Source: Lasiosphaeria ovina
Taxonomy: Eukaryota; Ascomycota; Sordariomycetes; Sordariales; Lasiosphaeriaceae
Length of the DNA stretch: 64,000 nt
Assembly: GCA_033439765.1 (NCBI GenBank)
Contig: JAULSN010000007.1
Location: 2,666,001-2,730,000 of the forward strand
Direction of reading: 5' to 3'
Shown piece after piece: positions 47,206 through 60,318 of the stretch (position 1 is its first letter; every line of letters starts with the position of its first letter). The notes beneath the pieces were generated by a model. That model saw nothing but the letters and a program-made list of their open reading frames with translations. It searched no databases and had not been told where the DNA came from. Both the position numbers and the translations under genes were made by a program.

Positions 47206-48484
47206 GGGACGGAACAGAGTTGAGCATTCCTCGTCGCGCTTTTCACGTGTTCATTGCCGTGGTTGTCTGCATTTTGCATGGTGTATTGTGGCTTTTTGGG
47301 TGGAATAATAGAGCTGGGTGGTTGTGGTGTGGCCGTCCGTCTATTGCTGTTTTTTTTTTTAAATGTCTCTTTGATGGCAAGCGGGTTTAGAGGGTAGACT
47401 TCTTTTGGCTAGATTCGGCTCAAGACAAGAAAGAGAAGATAAAGAGAAGTGAAGATGATTCGGGACGGCTGGGTGGGTTGTTGGTTTTTTTGTTGGTTTT
47501 TTTGTTGGCAGGGGAAAAATGAAACAGGATGTGTGATACTGCGTACTTTTCGCTTGATCCAGTTACTCAATGGGATAGAAGACCAATAGAGGCGTTTTTT
47601 TTTTTTTTGGCTGTTTTCATGTCAGGTAGTTGCCATCTGCGGGTTGCGGTAGTAGTAGACTTGGCATAATTTTATCTCTCGTCATAATCCTGTGCTGTCT
47701 TGCCGTCTGTCCTCGACGGGGCTGTTATTGTGAATGTGCTACGAGGAATGAGTGGTGATCGAGTTCAATAGGGTTTTGGTAGGTTATCAAGCGCAAGTGA
47801 GCGCGTGTGTTTGACCTCGGCTCAGGGACCGCTTACATTTCTCCATCGGCAATCAGGAGGCATGCCTACCGTCCTATCGTAAGTGAAGCAGGAGGGCACT
47901 GGGCGACGGCCAGTCTTAAGCATCTGGAGAGAACTACTCGTCAGGGCTTCTAAATCGCATATCATCTTTGGCAAGGGTTTGCGTTTATTAGTCGCGCCAG
48001 AACAGGGACGGGAAAAGGTGGGCTGTGGAAGACGAAGGCTGAAACAATGCCGCGGGCTGAAGCACGCTCTGAACATCTCATGGCAACAAACAAATAATTC
48101 CAAATATAGGTGTCTTCATGCTATCCCTCTGACCCGGCACGTGGAAGACGATAGTGCAGGTGCTATCCATCCATCCTATCTACCCCCTCACCAACACCGT
48201 AAACACCCCAATCGCCAGATGTAGAACGCAAGGGGAGGCATTGACAGGGAAACAGGGTCACGAAAAATAGACGGGATATATAATAGCTTCCTGCTCTCTC
48301 CAAATATCAAATATCACACCGTCCGGTAGATAGGTAGTCTAGCAAGGTGACCAGATTGGACCGGTTATTTCTCATTCACTCGCTACCAAGTCCCACGGTG
48401 ATTGTAGGCGAGTCTCGTGAGCTACTTTATTTAGGTGAGCCAGCCAGCTCGAACCCAGTGCAGGCGAGGAGGGAGACAGCGCCC
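47206..48484. other. convergent intergenic spacer
   Basis: 3' regions of the convergent New1-type and FAS1 genes, with several T-runs (47350-47360, 47596-47608). I see no gene. Confidence 0.6.
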
Positions 48485-49903
48485 TCACACCAGCCCGACG
48501 AGCCCCATACCCGCGAGGCCGAGCAGTCCCGCAGCGCCGACGCCGGCCACGGCGCCAGTGCAGCGCGGGGCGGCAGCGAGGGCCTTGCTGGACCTGCTCG
48601 AGACGTCAGTGGTGGTTGACGCGCCCGCGCCCGTAGCGTTGGGGCCCGTACCGTTGCCGCCGCCGCCGCCGGCGCTGCCGCCGCCGGTGATAGCGGTGGT
48701 GGAGACGGGGCAGTCGGTAGTGCAGGGCAGGGCGGTGACGAAGGGGAGGCCGGTGTCGGTGGTTGAGGCCGGGGAGTAGGCCGGGGTCTGCGTTCCGAGG
48801 GCCGGATCGGGCGGTGTGCCGGTGGCGTTGGGGTTGAGCACGTCGGCGATGATGTGGACGACGCCGTTGGCGATGAGGATGTCGGGCTGCAGCAGCTGGG
48901 CGCGGTCAAAGTAGAGGTTGTTCCCCGCGCGGCGCAGATTGACCTTCTGGCCGCCGTCGGCCGCCGTGGAGAGGTGAGTGGCGTTGGCAAAGGTCACGCT
49001 CGGGCGCACGGCGCCGGGCAGCAGGTGGTAGCGCAGCACGTTGGCCAGGTCGGCCTTGGACAGGGCGGCGAGGGCGGGCGCGACGCGCTGGAAGGCGGCC
49101 TCGCGCGGCGCCAGGATGGTCACGTTGGACTGGTCGGCGAACTCGCTGACCAGGCCGGCCGCGTACAGGGCGCCCAGGAACGACTGCAGGTCCTTGTAGT
49201 AGTCGCGCGTCGTCGTCTCGAGGCGCGCGGGCGGCACCATCAGCGTCTCGACGATGTGCAGCAGGCCGCCCGTGAAGGGGATGTCGGGCTCGACGACGGT
49301 GGCGCGCGACCCGATGCCCGACGTGAAGACGACCGTGTTGTCGGGCTGCTTGTCGATGATGACCTTCTGACCGCCGGTCACATTGGTATAGGCCGGATCT
49401 GTCAGCAGCGACGACACGAACGTCGACACGCCCTGGGGCACCGCCGCCGTCGACACGGTGCCCTGCATGATGTGGTACAGCAGGAAGTTGGTCACCATGG
49501 TCTTGTTGTTTGGGTCCCATAGCTCGTATTTGGTGAAGGCATTATTGTTAGGGGCCACGAGCTACGCCGCGTGTCAGCAAGTTAGTCAGTCCACTGTTCA
49601 AGGTCCGATGATGCCGTCCAAGACATACCGTGACGCCGGCATAGTTTGGTAGCTGTAGGAGGATGTCGGGATATTGCTGTGTAGGCAGTCAGCTAATGCT
49701 CCCGGCACGACACGGACCTGCAACATAGTAGTTACCTTGACCAAGCCGTAGTAGGTCGAGATGTTCTTGTGCGAAGACAGGACGGTGCCCAAGTCTTGAG
49801 GTTTCGCAACCCGCCGCAATTGCCAGGCGGAGCTCAATGGCAGGGCCGCCAGCGAGGCGAGCAACGCCGAGGCCAACAGGCCAGAAGCAGACGCCCCGAG
49901 CAT
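48485..49903 (-). CDS. two-domain fasciclin (FAS1) GPI-anchored protein, three exons
   Basis: Exons 49903-49736, 49676-49629 and 49561-48485, 430 residues. Introns are 59 and 67 nt (GTAACT, GTATGT donors), all junctions in phase 0; the 48-nt middle exon encodes QYPDILLQLPNYAGVT. A signal peptide (residues 1-26) precedes two FAS1 domains: about 36-170 (with VTLVAPNNNAF and GGLLHIVETLMVPP) and about 175-320 (VTILAPREAAF, VVHIIADVLNP). A Ser/Thr/Gly linker and a hydrophobic C-terminus (GVGAAGLLGLAGMGLVGLV) fit GPI anchoring. FAS1 modules mediate cell-surface adhesion. Several N-glycosylation sequons occur in both domains. Only four cysteines are evident, two of them in the linker (PCTTDC). Confidence 0.92.
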
Positions 49904-52224
49904 GGTGCCAGCAGTTGCAGAAGGGAAATAATATGAGAGCCTCTGCCTCGTCTAGAAAGGCAGAGGGGCTAGCGGCGACGTCGCAGCAGCAGTCGCAAGT
50001 CGCAAGTCGCAGTCCTCCTCACCTCGGTCATGAAGCTTGAGCTTCGAGCGAGGGTGGGGACGGAGGGAAGCAGTAAGATGACATCAAGGAGGGGATGCGG
50101 CCCGACACGGGAAAGCAACAGAGAAGAAGAAAGAGTAAGTTTGTCGTCGCGGGGCGGCAGCTGGTCTGAGTTTGGACGCAGTCCTCAGTGTTAGTTGGCC
50201 GTTTGCTATGTGAGCATTACCTGGCCCTAGACAGCGTCTCCAACTCAGCTTGCTCAGCTGGTGGTTCCGATCACGGTGACCGCCACGAGAAAGAAAACAC
50301 GGGACAGGAGATAGGGATAGTCGAGGGCAGGTAACACGGACAAGACAGAACCAGTAGGTCGGGAGAGCGACAGTCTCCAGGCGGCCAGAGCGCTGAAACA
50401 TTCCTCTGCTGCGGAATGAGGAAAGGCAATGGATGGCGTTCTTCTTTTCGTCTTGTTCTTAATTATGTGTGGCGTCTTTCCCTATCCAACGAAAAGCAAA
50501 GGTAGTCAGTCCCCTTCCATCCACCACCAGCAGCCCAGCTGTATGTAGTTCCAGTCAAGCAGCCTGAGCCAATGCAGCAGCGTGACTGCAGGCGGCGGCA
50601 GGCCAGACGCCCGGTCCTCGTCACACTTCGTGTTCAGCCACGGATGGAATTTGGCACACACTCATACACACACGACGCCCAGTTCGCTGTTGTGCCACTT
50701 GTTGTTGGGTATCTGACAGGAAGCCACGCCGTCGTTATCGGCGGCGCCTGTCCCTCCCGAGGTGTCTCGTTCGCTTTCTCCAGCGGCCAATGCCGCTTTT
50801 CTGCGTTAATAACGCGGTCGACTAGCTCAGCAACAACTGGGCCTCGGGAATGATTCCATGGCGTGGCCGCGGTCCCGAAACTGAATAACCGCCGATGCCC
50901 TTTTGCCAGAAAAAGAGGCGTTTTACTCTGTGGGCTGTGGAAATGAGGACAACCGCGCGTGATGCGCCACCCATTCTAGCAAAGGAAGGGAAAAGGGAGG
51001 GCGTGATAGGTAATACGTAAACATGCTTGTGCGCGGGCCAAAACATAAACTTGGGTTCGGATGAATACGAGGTTTACCTCAGCCAACCAACCCCCGTTGC
51101 TGTGCATCGCTACATACCGTCAGGGGCTTGTGGGAGAGGGGGGGTTGGTGCTGGGTTCTAGGGGACAGCCCTAGGAGTCTACAGCGTGGGGGAGGGGGGC
51201 TGAGGTTTTAGGTAACTAACCTAACTTCCCGCCCATTTCCAGGCAGTTGCACACCAACCTAAAAGAGCGCTGGAATTTGACGGCCTCGACGGGACCATCA
51301 CACCCTCTCCAAATCACCAAGAAATTCGAAAGAGATCTCTTTACCTCTAAATATTGGAAGAAAGTAAAAGTTTAAAGACTACACTCCGATGGCCTCTATT
51401 TTATCAAGTAAACCCCCGCGGCTTGCACTGGGCCGCAAGCGCTGGCCGCAGAGTGTGTTTCACATCGTCTTCGACGAAAAAGGGGCTCGCGCTCCCCGAG
51501 ACACTACCTTAATCCTTAGACATGACAAGCAAGGCAAACACGTGTCGGTTTCCAACCAAGACATTGTCTCTCCATTTCGCCCACAGAAAAGCCAACCCCA
51601 CCACATTAGCCCACATCATAAATGGCATTAATATTTATTATGATTTTACTCTTGCCCCATTCTAACGAGGCAAGGTGTGTCGAGACTTAGAATATGGAGC
51701 TATGTATGTACTAACTGGACTAGCTATACTCGGTAGCTGTCGTATCTTGACGAGGCAGAAAGATGAGATATCCAACAATGTCATCTCTGTCCTCAGAAAA
51801 AATATCCTACCTCTGTAGGTAGTTTCCACGCAAAGGCGTTTCCTGCCAAAAAAAAAAAAAAACTCTCTCAACTTGAGCCTGCCATTTCCTCCGTCACTCA
51901 AGCCAAGGACATCCACCACGAGAAGGTCGCGCATCCAACTGCTAAATCCCACGGAAAAATTAAGCAACAAGAATGTGGTTGTTTAAAACTCCCATCAAGC
52001 TTTGCCTGTCCCAAGTCTAGATAGAATTCGCGAATTGCCGGTAGGAGACGGAAATAAAAACACAGAGGGCCTTGGATGGTTCTGGCGAACCGAGGTATGT
52101 AAGGTAGATGTGTGACAACATACATGTAAGTATATATGAGAGAGGTTGCAAAATGTGAGAAGAGAAAACATGACGCAAGCAGCAATATACGCAGCCAGTG
52201 GTAAGACTTGCGGCGGCAATCGCT
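49904..52224. other. intergenic, promoter of FAS1 gene and 3' side of GT2 gene
   Basis: The left half is the FAS1 promoter side and contains a small AGTCGCA repeat near 49989-50012. The right part, from about 51640, is AT-rich 3' sequence of the GT2 gene. A low-confidence small frame lies at 51389. Confidence 0.5.
51389..51631 (+). CDS. possible 80-residue protein, unrecognised
   Basis: An ATG frame opens after AT-rich leader-like sequence. It encodes a basic N-terminal half (PRLALGRKRWPQSVFHIVF) and a His-rich end. Codon choice is mixed and no domain is recognisable. The first 60 residues read more protein-like than the shadow frames, but there is no independent support. Confidence 0.22.
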   Translation: MASILSSKPPRLALGRKRWPQSVFHIVFDEKGARAPRDTTLILRHDKQGKHVSVSNQDIVSPFRPQKSQPHHISPHHKWH

Positions 52225-55049
52225 TTACCACGAGAACGTCATGAGCGCAGGGTTCAGGGCTAATGGGAGCAAAAGATGCGACACGGCAACGGTCGCCATG
52301 GGCAGAATGGCAACGAAATCGGTAATGTTCCAGCTGTACGGAATGAAAGGACCAACGGCAAGAATAACCATTCCCGCAATAAATACGGTGGCAAATATCA
52401 TGGAGAATTTGAACTATTGGACAAGAGTTAGCGACCCGGAGAACGAATAAAGGGGGAGGAGTCGGGTATTACTAACCTTCTTCAACACCTTCGGGATCTC
52501 AATGAAGAAGTTGGAAAACTCGGCTTCCTTGCTGGTTGCGCCCCAAGTCATGTCGATCTCAAACATGTGCGCCAGCAGCGCCTGCGACACGTGCAGCGAC
52601 AGACCACCAAGGAAGATGGCAAGCAAAAAGGTCCACTTGAAGTTCTCGAAGACGGCATACAGCAGATTCCGCTCGCCGACACGGTAGCGCATAAGGGCGA
52701 GGGCGATATTGCCAAGACCGTTGAAGACAATGATAATCGAGAACCACACCTGCCACGAGTCGATATAGTACTTGTCAAGGTAGCCGTTGAACCAGCCGAT
52801 GAGGAAGTAATTGACGCTGGTCATGATCCACGCAGCGCCAATGGCGTAGTAGGTTCCAATGTAAGAGATGACCGTAACCTTGGACGTGAAGCGGATGTTG
52901 GAGAAGAGGAAGCGTCGGAATAGCGGCGTGAAGGGGCCCTTGTAGATCCACTTGCGGATGGGGTGGAAGAGAAGCTCGTTGCAGCCGTAAGCGTACTTCT
53001 CCCACCGCGCCAGCTCATCATACACTGTGAGTGACACGCCCTCCTTGAAGCCCTCGCCAGCCCATGCAGCAAGACGGATGATGTAACCGTTGCACTGAAG
53101 ACGCAGGGACATGTCGAAGTCTTCTGAAACGTGACTCTCGGACCAGAACTTCTCGTAGCCGTCCTCATCCTCGTACGAGACTTGCTGGATAGCAGACCAC
53201 CGGAGAATAGCGTTGTGGCCGACGAATGGAGCAACGTCGCCGTTGGCAACAGTATACCGAATCGCGCTGTAGACGAGGTTGGTGAAGAAGGTGATGCCGT
53301 TCTCGAAGTAGGTATGGACGACTTGCATGACACCGGACGAGAATTGCATAATGCCAACGTCGGGGGACAGCTCCATCTCCGACACGGCGTCAAGCAGGCA
53401 GTCGGCTGGCACACGCGTGTCTGAGTCGATAAGCAAGATGTAGTCACCAACACGGATGTTGCCATCAGCCCAGGCACGGCCGTCTTCTTCGAGAGCTTCC
53501 TTCAGCGCGCGCTCATAAGCCTGCGCCTCGTCGTGTTGCGACCAATCGGGGGGACGCTGAAGGGCAGCCAACTTCTCCTCGACCTTGCACGAAATCATGA
53601 GGGCGAAGTTCATGTTGGACGCCTTCTTGAATTTACCGCGACGCAAGAAGCCGTTCTCGCCATCCCTGGGGCGGGCAACCCAGCCAATGCTGTGGTCGGC
53701 GTAGAACTCGATGCGGGCGCGGCGGTCCTCCTCAGAGATGAGCTGGAGACCGTCATCGTTGATGAACATATTGGCTGATCCGCCCTGGAGTTCGTATGTG
53801 GACATGGCCTGCTTGATAGACTTGACAGTGGGCGCAATGACACCGGCGAGACCCTCCTTGTAAACCGGGCACTGGACCGTGACGTGTGGGAGAATGGACG
53901 CCTGCAGCCTCGGGGGCGGGCGGGCCGAGTAAAACTTGGAGTTGATGGTGAGCTGGCGAATCGGGCCAAAGATCTGCGCCAGACAGCCGACAATGACCTG
54001 GGCAAAAAAGAGGGTGAAGAAGATCTGGACCGGAAAGAGAGCGACAAGAGCGAGGCGCAGATATTGACCGTCCACAGACACCTCAATGGCCAGCGCTCTG
54101 AACGCGGCCCCAAGGGAGACGATAACGATGATCAATGTCAAGCTGACAAGATAAGTGTTCTGCAGGTGAACTGGCCGTTTCTCGGGCTTCAGCTCCCCGC
54201 TTTCCTCGTCGATCTCGGCCTCGGCCACGGGCGGCCCCTTTTTCTCGTCCTCATCCTCTTCGCCCCCAGCCTTCCATACAAGCTCCATGAGCTCCGACTC
54301 GATGGCCTTGGCTCTCTGAACAAGGTGCAGAGCGTCATCATCCCACACCACGAGGAGGCCTTCAGAAGCGACAAAAGCTGCGAACTGGTGTTTCCTCGCG
54401 CGCGTCAAGTCGTCAATTGTGGGCAGGATTTGGACGCGCAGGCCGTTCATCAGGGGCACGTCAACTGCCTCAGGAGACCATTGCAAAAAGGTTTTGATGA
54501 CCCGAGAGTTGACTGTCATGGCACACTAGAGACAGAAGCAATATCAGCACGACTGTTCAGATGATAGATGAGACACATAATCACGCATCGTACCTGGACG
54601 TTTAGTGCTGCACACGCCATGGCAAATGGGGAATTGCCCAGCTGCGGCGGGCAGGCCATGTATTGTCCCCTAGCCTTGCGCAGAAGGACGCCTTCGATTT
54701 CGCCGCTTCCGTCCGACACCCACAGGTGGGAGCATTGTTGCTGGTATAGGTAGTTGACCATGACCTCGTGCTTGATGTCGTCCAGAAACATGGAACTGCC
54801 CGCTGACCTCACCGACCGCCCTGATATGGACTGCGGCCGGGAGCTGAGCTGCACCGAAGCCGGCGGTTGGAGCTCGAGGTCATTGTTCAGCGAGCCTTCT
54901 GATGGTGACTTCTCTGATTCGGGCGATTCTCGCAGAGGGCTACGCCTCTGGTTCGAGCTCTTTGGCGGCTTTGCGTGTTTCCGAGGGGGAAGCGGATTGG
55001 GAAGCGGCGGTTCTGGCTTTTGGGCCTTGAAATAGCTCCCGACGCCCAT
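52225..55049 (-). CDS. GT2-family processive glycosyltransferase, three exons
   Basis: Exons 55049-54594, 54525-52477 and 52413-52225, 897 residues. Introns are 68 and 63 nt (donors GTACGA, GTTAGT). After a disordered Pro/Ser-rich N-terminus come two membrane helices (about 277-300 and 312-340), the cytosolic GT-A domain with INDDG (about 409), the DxD-type LLIDSDTRVP (about 519), the base motif HVSEDFD (about 619) and ARWEKY in the QxxRW position (about 662), then about five more helices; the last exon supplies the final two (FSMIFATVFIAGMVILAVG; VAILPMATVAVSHLLLPLAL). It resembles the conserved fungal GT2 reported to be needed for hyphal growth on solid surfaces in cereal pathogens (ZtGT2/FgGT2). 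The polysaccharide made is unknown. Start 55049 has a near-ideal context (CACCATGGG). Confidence 0.92.
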
Positions 55050-56673
55050 GGTGACAACAGTCCACGAACCTGGGCCTGTCTTTTGGCGAAGCGAAGAGGC
55101 GGTTTGCTCTCTCGTTTGACTCCCGTCACCGGGAAGCTCAAGGTTGGGGGTGGGAGCGGGGAGTCTAAGGTTTTTTGGTGACCCGGGTTGCCGGTCTGCT
55201 GGTGTCACAGCCTGACCAATATTAAGATCTACTTTACCGGAAAAGCCCCCTCGTATCTGTACCCACGGTTGTTAGCAACGCCCAAGAAACTTCCGCACTG
55301 GCAGGCCGCCAACGGACCGCAGGATCCGACTCGGACCTGAGGCTGGTTCCCTTGCGGCTCTATCCTGCTGCTGTCGTACCTAGGAGGAGCGTTCCGATCA
55401 CACTGCACAGAGAGCTGTACAATGCGAGGAAGGCGAACACGGTGTTGGCGTAGACGGATCTATTATGTTTTGCCCGACTGTCACAGTGTCTCCGAGTACC
55501 GATTCCCAAGCCCGGTGGGATAAGCTCCTCAAAAAATATTAAGTTCGAGAATGAACGTGGCAGTGGTGGGTCGAGGTAGCGAGCGGACAGCTCCCGTCTG
55601 TCCAGAAGGCCGGAAGCTGGTGTGTCGACAATATGTCAGGCCAATGCTGGCCGTCGCTGCCGTGTAGTTGTCTGTCGAAGCTCAAGATACTGGGCAGGAC
55701 CGTCTTGGCTTCGTCAAAAGGCAAGCAACGAGGACGAATGCTTGCTTGTTCGGGGCCCCGACGCCTTGGGAGGGACAAGGTGGAAAGATGGTCGGAAGAG
55801 GAAACGAACGACAAGGACAGGAGAGGAGGATCAAAAGAGTGAGTGGACAGCCGCGAGATCTTGGGACGAAGAGGACCCTGTCTGTGCAGGCGTGATTGGC
55901 CTCTGGTGCAAGTTCAGACAGCCGTAGACCTGCACGCTCAAGGCTGGCTTCAATATTCGGCCAGGTCGGGTTGTGCAGAGCTGGCTGGGCTGGAGAGAGG
56001 CCCGTGGTCGTGTAAGTGACTTATTGGGAAAACCAGGTCAAGCTGGACAAGGGTGTTTTCTGGGTACGTACCGACCCTCCCCCCCCCCCTCATCTGCGCC
56101 AATGCCAACGGGTTACCTTAGGCGAGAGAACACGAGAAGCGTCAATGTCCACAGCTCTAGTCCGAAGCTCTAGATGCGTACCCACCGCTAGCAATGCAAC
56201 AGCAATGCAAGGTAAGGCAACCCCTCGCACTAAAGAATGAAGTTTAAGAACAAGCCTACAAAGTGACGAGAGTCGAGAGGCGAGAGGCGAGAGACTAGAG
56301 TCCAGAGTACACAGTATGCTCTCTCAGGAAAAAATGATATCCAGGCTGGCTGATGATCGAGATGGACCTCACTCGCCCAAGCTCCTAAACGAGTGGGGGG
56401 TTCGCTAACAGCAACAGCCATGGGCCACATGGGGCGCGTCTTGGGGGGGGCATCCTTGTCCCGGGCTTTGCCTCGCGGCGAGCGAGATAAGGATGCGGGA
56501 AAGCAAGTGAAGCACTCGGACGAGACCGTTCGCTGTGGCACGCTGTCAATCTGCCGCCGGGGCGCCGCCGTCACGGGGTTTTGGAGGCGGCTGCTTGCTC
56601 CTTAGCGGCAAGGGAAATTCCATGGCTCAACGAGGAGCGCTCTCGCCAGAGTGCCTGACCTGAACCCACCAGT

Positions 56674-56700
56674 GCCAGTGCCAGTGCCTGTGCCTGGGCC
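56674..56700. repeat. CAGTGC / CTGTGC hexamer repeat
   Basis: About four imperfect hexamers in noncoding sequence. The open frames crossing it give Pro-Val repeats. Confidence 0.75.
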
Positions 56701-57393
56701 AGCCAGTGTGCCCGTCGCTCTCCTGCTGGGGAGAGCAAAGAGACCTGGCGACTCGGTGAGGGAGCTTCTGGGCTTGCTGCGTCTTTCCAATATTCCAAAA
56801 GACGGGAAGATCGCCTTGGTCACCTCCTGGCGACAGCCTGCCTGCCTCGGGAAGAATGAAACGAACTACCTGTACATAGCACACAGGAAGGAGCAGCAGC
56901 TGCTCCGAGTCCCTAGTGACAGGTGCCTCGTCGCTCCTACCCTCTCGCATGTGTATGTACTACCTTACACGACGAAGTACGGATACAGCATGCCAGACCG
57001 TGCCTTCCGTGCCGAACCAGGAAGCCTTGCCCAAAAGAAAACATCGCGGACAGCATGCTCCGCAAGTGGCGATTGCTTGTTCTCACGACAGACCGCTGAC
57101 TGCGCTTTGCTCCGAACTTGTCGGTAGAGACAAACCGCTGCGGCCTTGGGCAGGATCAGTCCCGAGAGGACTATCTGTCGCGGCACTGCTGTTTCAGCGG
57201 CCGACCTCGCCCATCGCTGTAAAGAAGGTATCCACACCGGAGCAGCAGGCAGGCAGGCAGGAGGAGTCCGGTGGGAAAGAGCGGGTGTGGTTCAAAGGGA
57301 ACTTAAAGTTGAGAAGTGAGGCGGGGGGAGAGAGTGGGGGGTGCAATTGCATGACTGCTCTCCCGCTCTTCGCGGCCGGCAGGGTTGCCGTGC

Positions 57394-57446
57394 GATAAAA
57401 TAAAATATAAAATAATGGGATAAAATAAAATAATGAAATAAAAGCA
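57394..57446. repeat. ATAAA-rich tract
   Basis: Irregular ATAAA/ATAAAAT units marking the left edge of an AT-rich island. Confidence 0.75.
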
Positions 57447-60291
57447 GTAAAACAAATATTCTCAGCCGCACCACGGATCCCGCCGGCACTCTGCGCGGAA
57501 TGGCAGGGGCCCTTGTATTTCGATCGAGTGACGTCCGTGCGGCTGCAAAGAAAAGGAAACCGCTCCGTATTCTTTGGGACAGGGGAGTAACTTCCGAGTC
57601 ATTTTTTGCGCTCTGGGGCTTTATTTCCACCTCCCTAAAAATGAACTACTCGGTATCGTAGGAAACGAAAACTACTGTGATCAAGCGAAAGTGAATTCGG
57701 GATTGCTCCGTATTATTCGGGTTGATCATTTGAAATGTTGGTTACCTATCGGCGGTCTGCTCTACGTACGCCGATCTGATACCCATCAAAATATTCTGTA
57801 TTCCCCATACCTATACGGAATACTTGTTTATTACATACTGTTAGATAGATGCCAAAGCCATATCGGCGTCGCTCCTCCAAGCCAACTGGTTCTGACTTTG
57901 TAAACGAAGCAACCAATTCCAAGACCGAGCGCCCGGCAGGTAGTCCGATCGTAAAGCTGACGGAGAGGAATTAATTGGCAAGCAGCTGCCTGCCTGTCCC
58001 CGGATTCAATGAATTAATTAGGTCGGGGTCTTACGAAAAACCTGGGGAAGGAATGCAGCGCTGTGATTGGTTGGCATTTTGTTTGCAGCTGAGGGCAGTT
58101 TTCCAGTTCCCCGTTCAGCGGGCAATCGGGGCGCCGATCAGGGCACCACCCGCTGAAATTCAGCACGTCAGTGGACTTCTGCGCCTCACACACTCCCGTC
58201 CAGGTGGGTGTGTTGAGACAACTTGTTTTCTCTTGGTTCCTTCGGTGAGACAATCCACGATTAATTAATGGAATGTTTCGAATATTTGTAAAACATTTTT
58301 GTTCTGTTTTTAGTTCCAGTGCCGAGAGTCAAGCATGGCTGTCTGGAATGACAAACAGCTGGTAATACGTAGTTGATACGGTACGAAGTACTTGCACGGG
58401 GAATGCAAAGGGAAACCGGCGGATTCACAGTGCAGAGGCAAACACTGAACAACAGTGGAGTTGAGAAAATAATAGACGAGGGGAAAATATCTGGCAATGT
58501 TCATTAAATTCTTCCACCAAAAGGTACGCGCCTCAGCGTGGGATTTTGGTGGCCCGTCAAGTGTCTTAAAGCGGCGTGTGGTTGCCACGAGCTGGGACCC
58601 CGCCCCCTGCGTGATCCCTGGGCCGTCCCGTTCGGGTGTCTCTGATGGAATTCTCGTAATAGTTAGTGGTTGATGCTGGGAGCTGCAGAGGCAAAGCCGG
58701 CACACTCGTCACTAGCCTGGAGAGCAATATGCCTTGGCCGGTGTATGCAACATTCCTGCAAGCCAAAATCAATAGATCAGTCCACCGTAAGTATTTCACA
58801 CGATACAACCACCAGCCAGCAGGGTGCCCCAAACCGAGGACGAATCACACCGCCTAGGACTGCGGGAGCTAAGAGACGGTGCTGCCTTTACCATACACAC
58901 GGCATCACAGAAACAGCCAGTCCCAATAATTACAGATAGGTAATGTCTCTCGTTACCGGAGTTGAGAGCTGACCGGTCAGGTCGGGGCTTGCGCATCATG
59001 GGAGACCGTGGCACTCTAGCAATAATATGTCAAGCCACGGCCCAGCGAGGATTTGCGGTGGCTCAAAGGCTTCAATTACCTTGCACGTCCCACCTGAGAC
59101 ATTCCACCCACCACGGGGGATTTTTGAGGGCTGTTCAGATCAGCAAACACGGGTACTCCAGGACCGAGAATGGAATCCGCGAAACCAGAGCTTCGATGGA
59201 AAAGGGTTGTTACACGAGCTCTTGTTGTTCCCCGACGTCATGATTCTGCACGATGATGGATTCCAGGTTGTTTGGCTGTTGAAGCTGCCAACGCAGCGCC
59301 CAGCTCTCGCAACCTTTCAGGCCATTTTGTTTCTATCCCGTCCACTAAAACGAGTCTTTTAGACATCAGTTGCGGTTTGGGCGAATGGTAGGCGTGCGGA
59401 TGCACGCAACTGCACGGGAATCGATGTCCCCGCGCCGTGAGTGGTTGGATCGTCGTCCGTTGAGCCAGCCGCATCGGGCCCGTGTGGGAGAGAGGCTCGC
59501 GAGGAGCCCAATGAGGGGGCGGCGGAGGCACTATTTTTGGGCTGCGACGGTGGAGGCACCTGCCGACATTTCTCGTATCGCCATTTTCGCGCAATTCGCT
59601 TCTCTGTCTCTCTCCGCACGGCGGGATTGCTGCTGTCTAGGGCTGTATAGGTTGGCGAGAAATAAGAGAGGACAAAGAGAAAATAAAACAGCCGGTCAAA
59701 ATATCGGTTGAAGCAGCACTGGCCCACCACCCTCTCGGCGGTTGAAGCCGACGGCTAGGTTGTGGTTGTGGCCCGCGGGTCGAGACCTCAGCGGCCGCCC
59801 ACGACGGCGCAAAAAGATTGGGCAGAACCTGTAACGTCAATCCGTTCTTATCTCGGCCACGCGCCTTGCAGCGAGCGGTTCCACCGCAAGTGCTGCCAGG
59901 CGCGGCTTTGCCCACGGCGCTTTTTTATACTTGCATCAAGATACTGGCTTACAGTACTCTTTTACGGGCTGGAAACGCCATTACGCATTGTGGGTGTAGT
60001 GGTGAGTGAAATATCCTCGAGTAAGCGCCAAAATAGAACGCCGTGGTCTGCCGCCGTCAGTAGCCTGCCGTCGGCTGTCAAGGTCTGTCTGTCCCTTTAA
60101 TAACGGGAGCCGGCGGCTCGCCTGTGGTGAGCGCTTTGACTTCAGCCTTCCGAGGTCGGCTTGCTTCGTTGCGACGAAAGCGCTGTCGTCGTCAACTGGC
60201 CGAGGCGAGCACGCAAACTGCCGTACTAGAGTAGTATCTTCCAGGGCCTGGCTTGTTTGCTCTTTTGCGATGCGGCGTGCTGCTGTTGCGT

Positions 60292-60318
60292 GCCGCCGCC
60301 GCCGCCGCCGCCGCCGCG
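60292..60318. repeat. CGC trinucleotide repeat
   Basis: About eight to nine CGC/GCC units, ending in CGCGGCGGG. Confidence 0.85.

Noticed and set aside
56651..57127. 158-codon frame with Pro-Val repeats
   Set aside because: Starts at GTG and its first part is a hexamer repeat. There is no domain or splice support.
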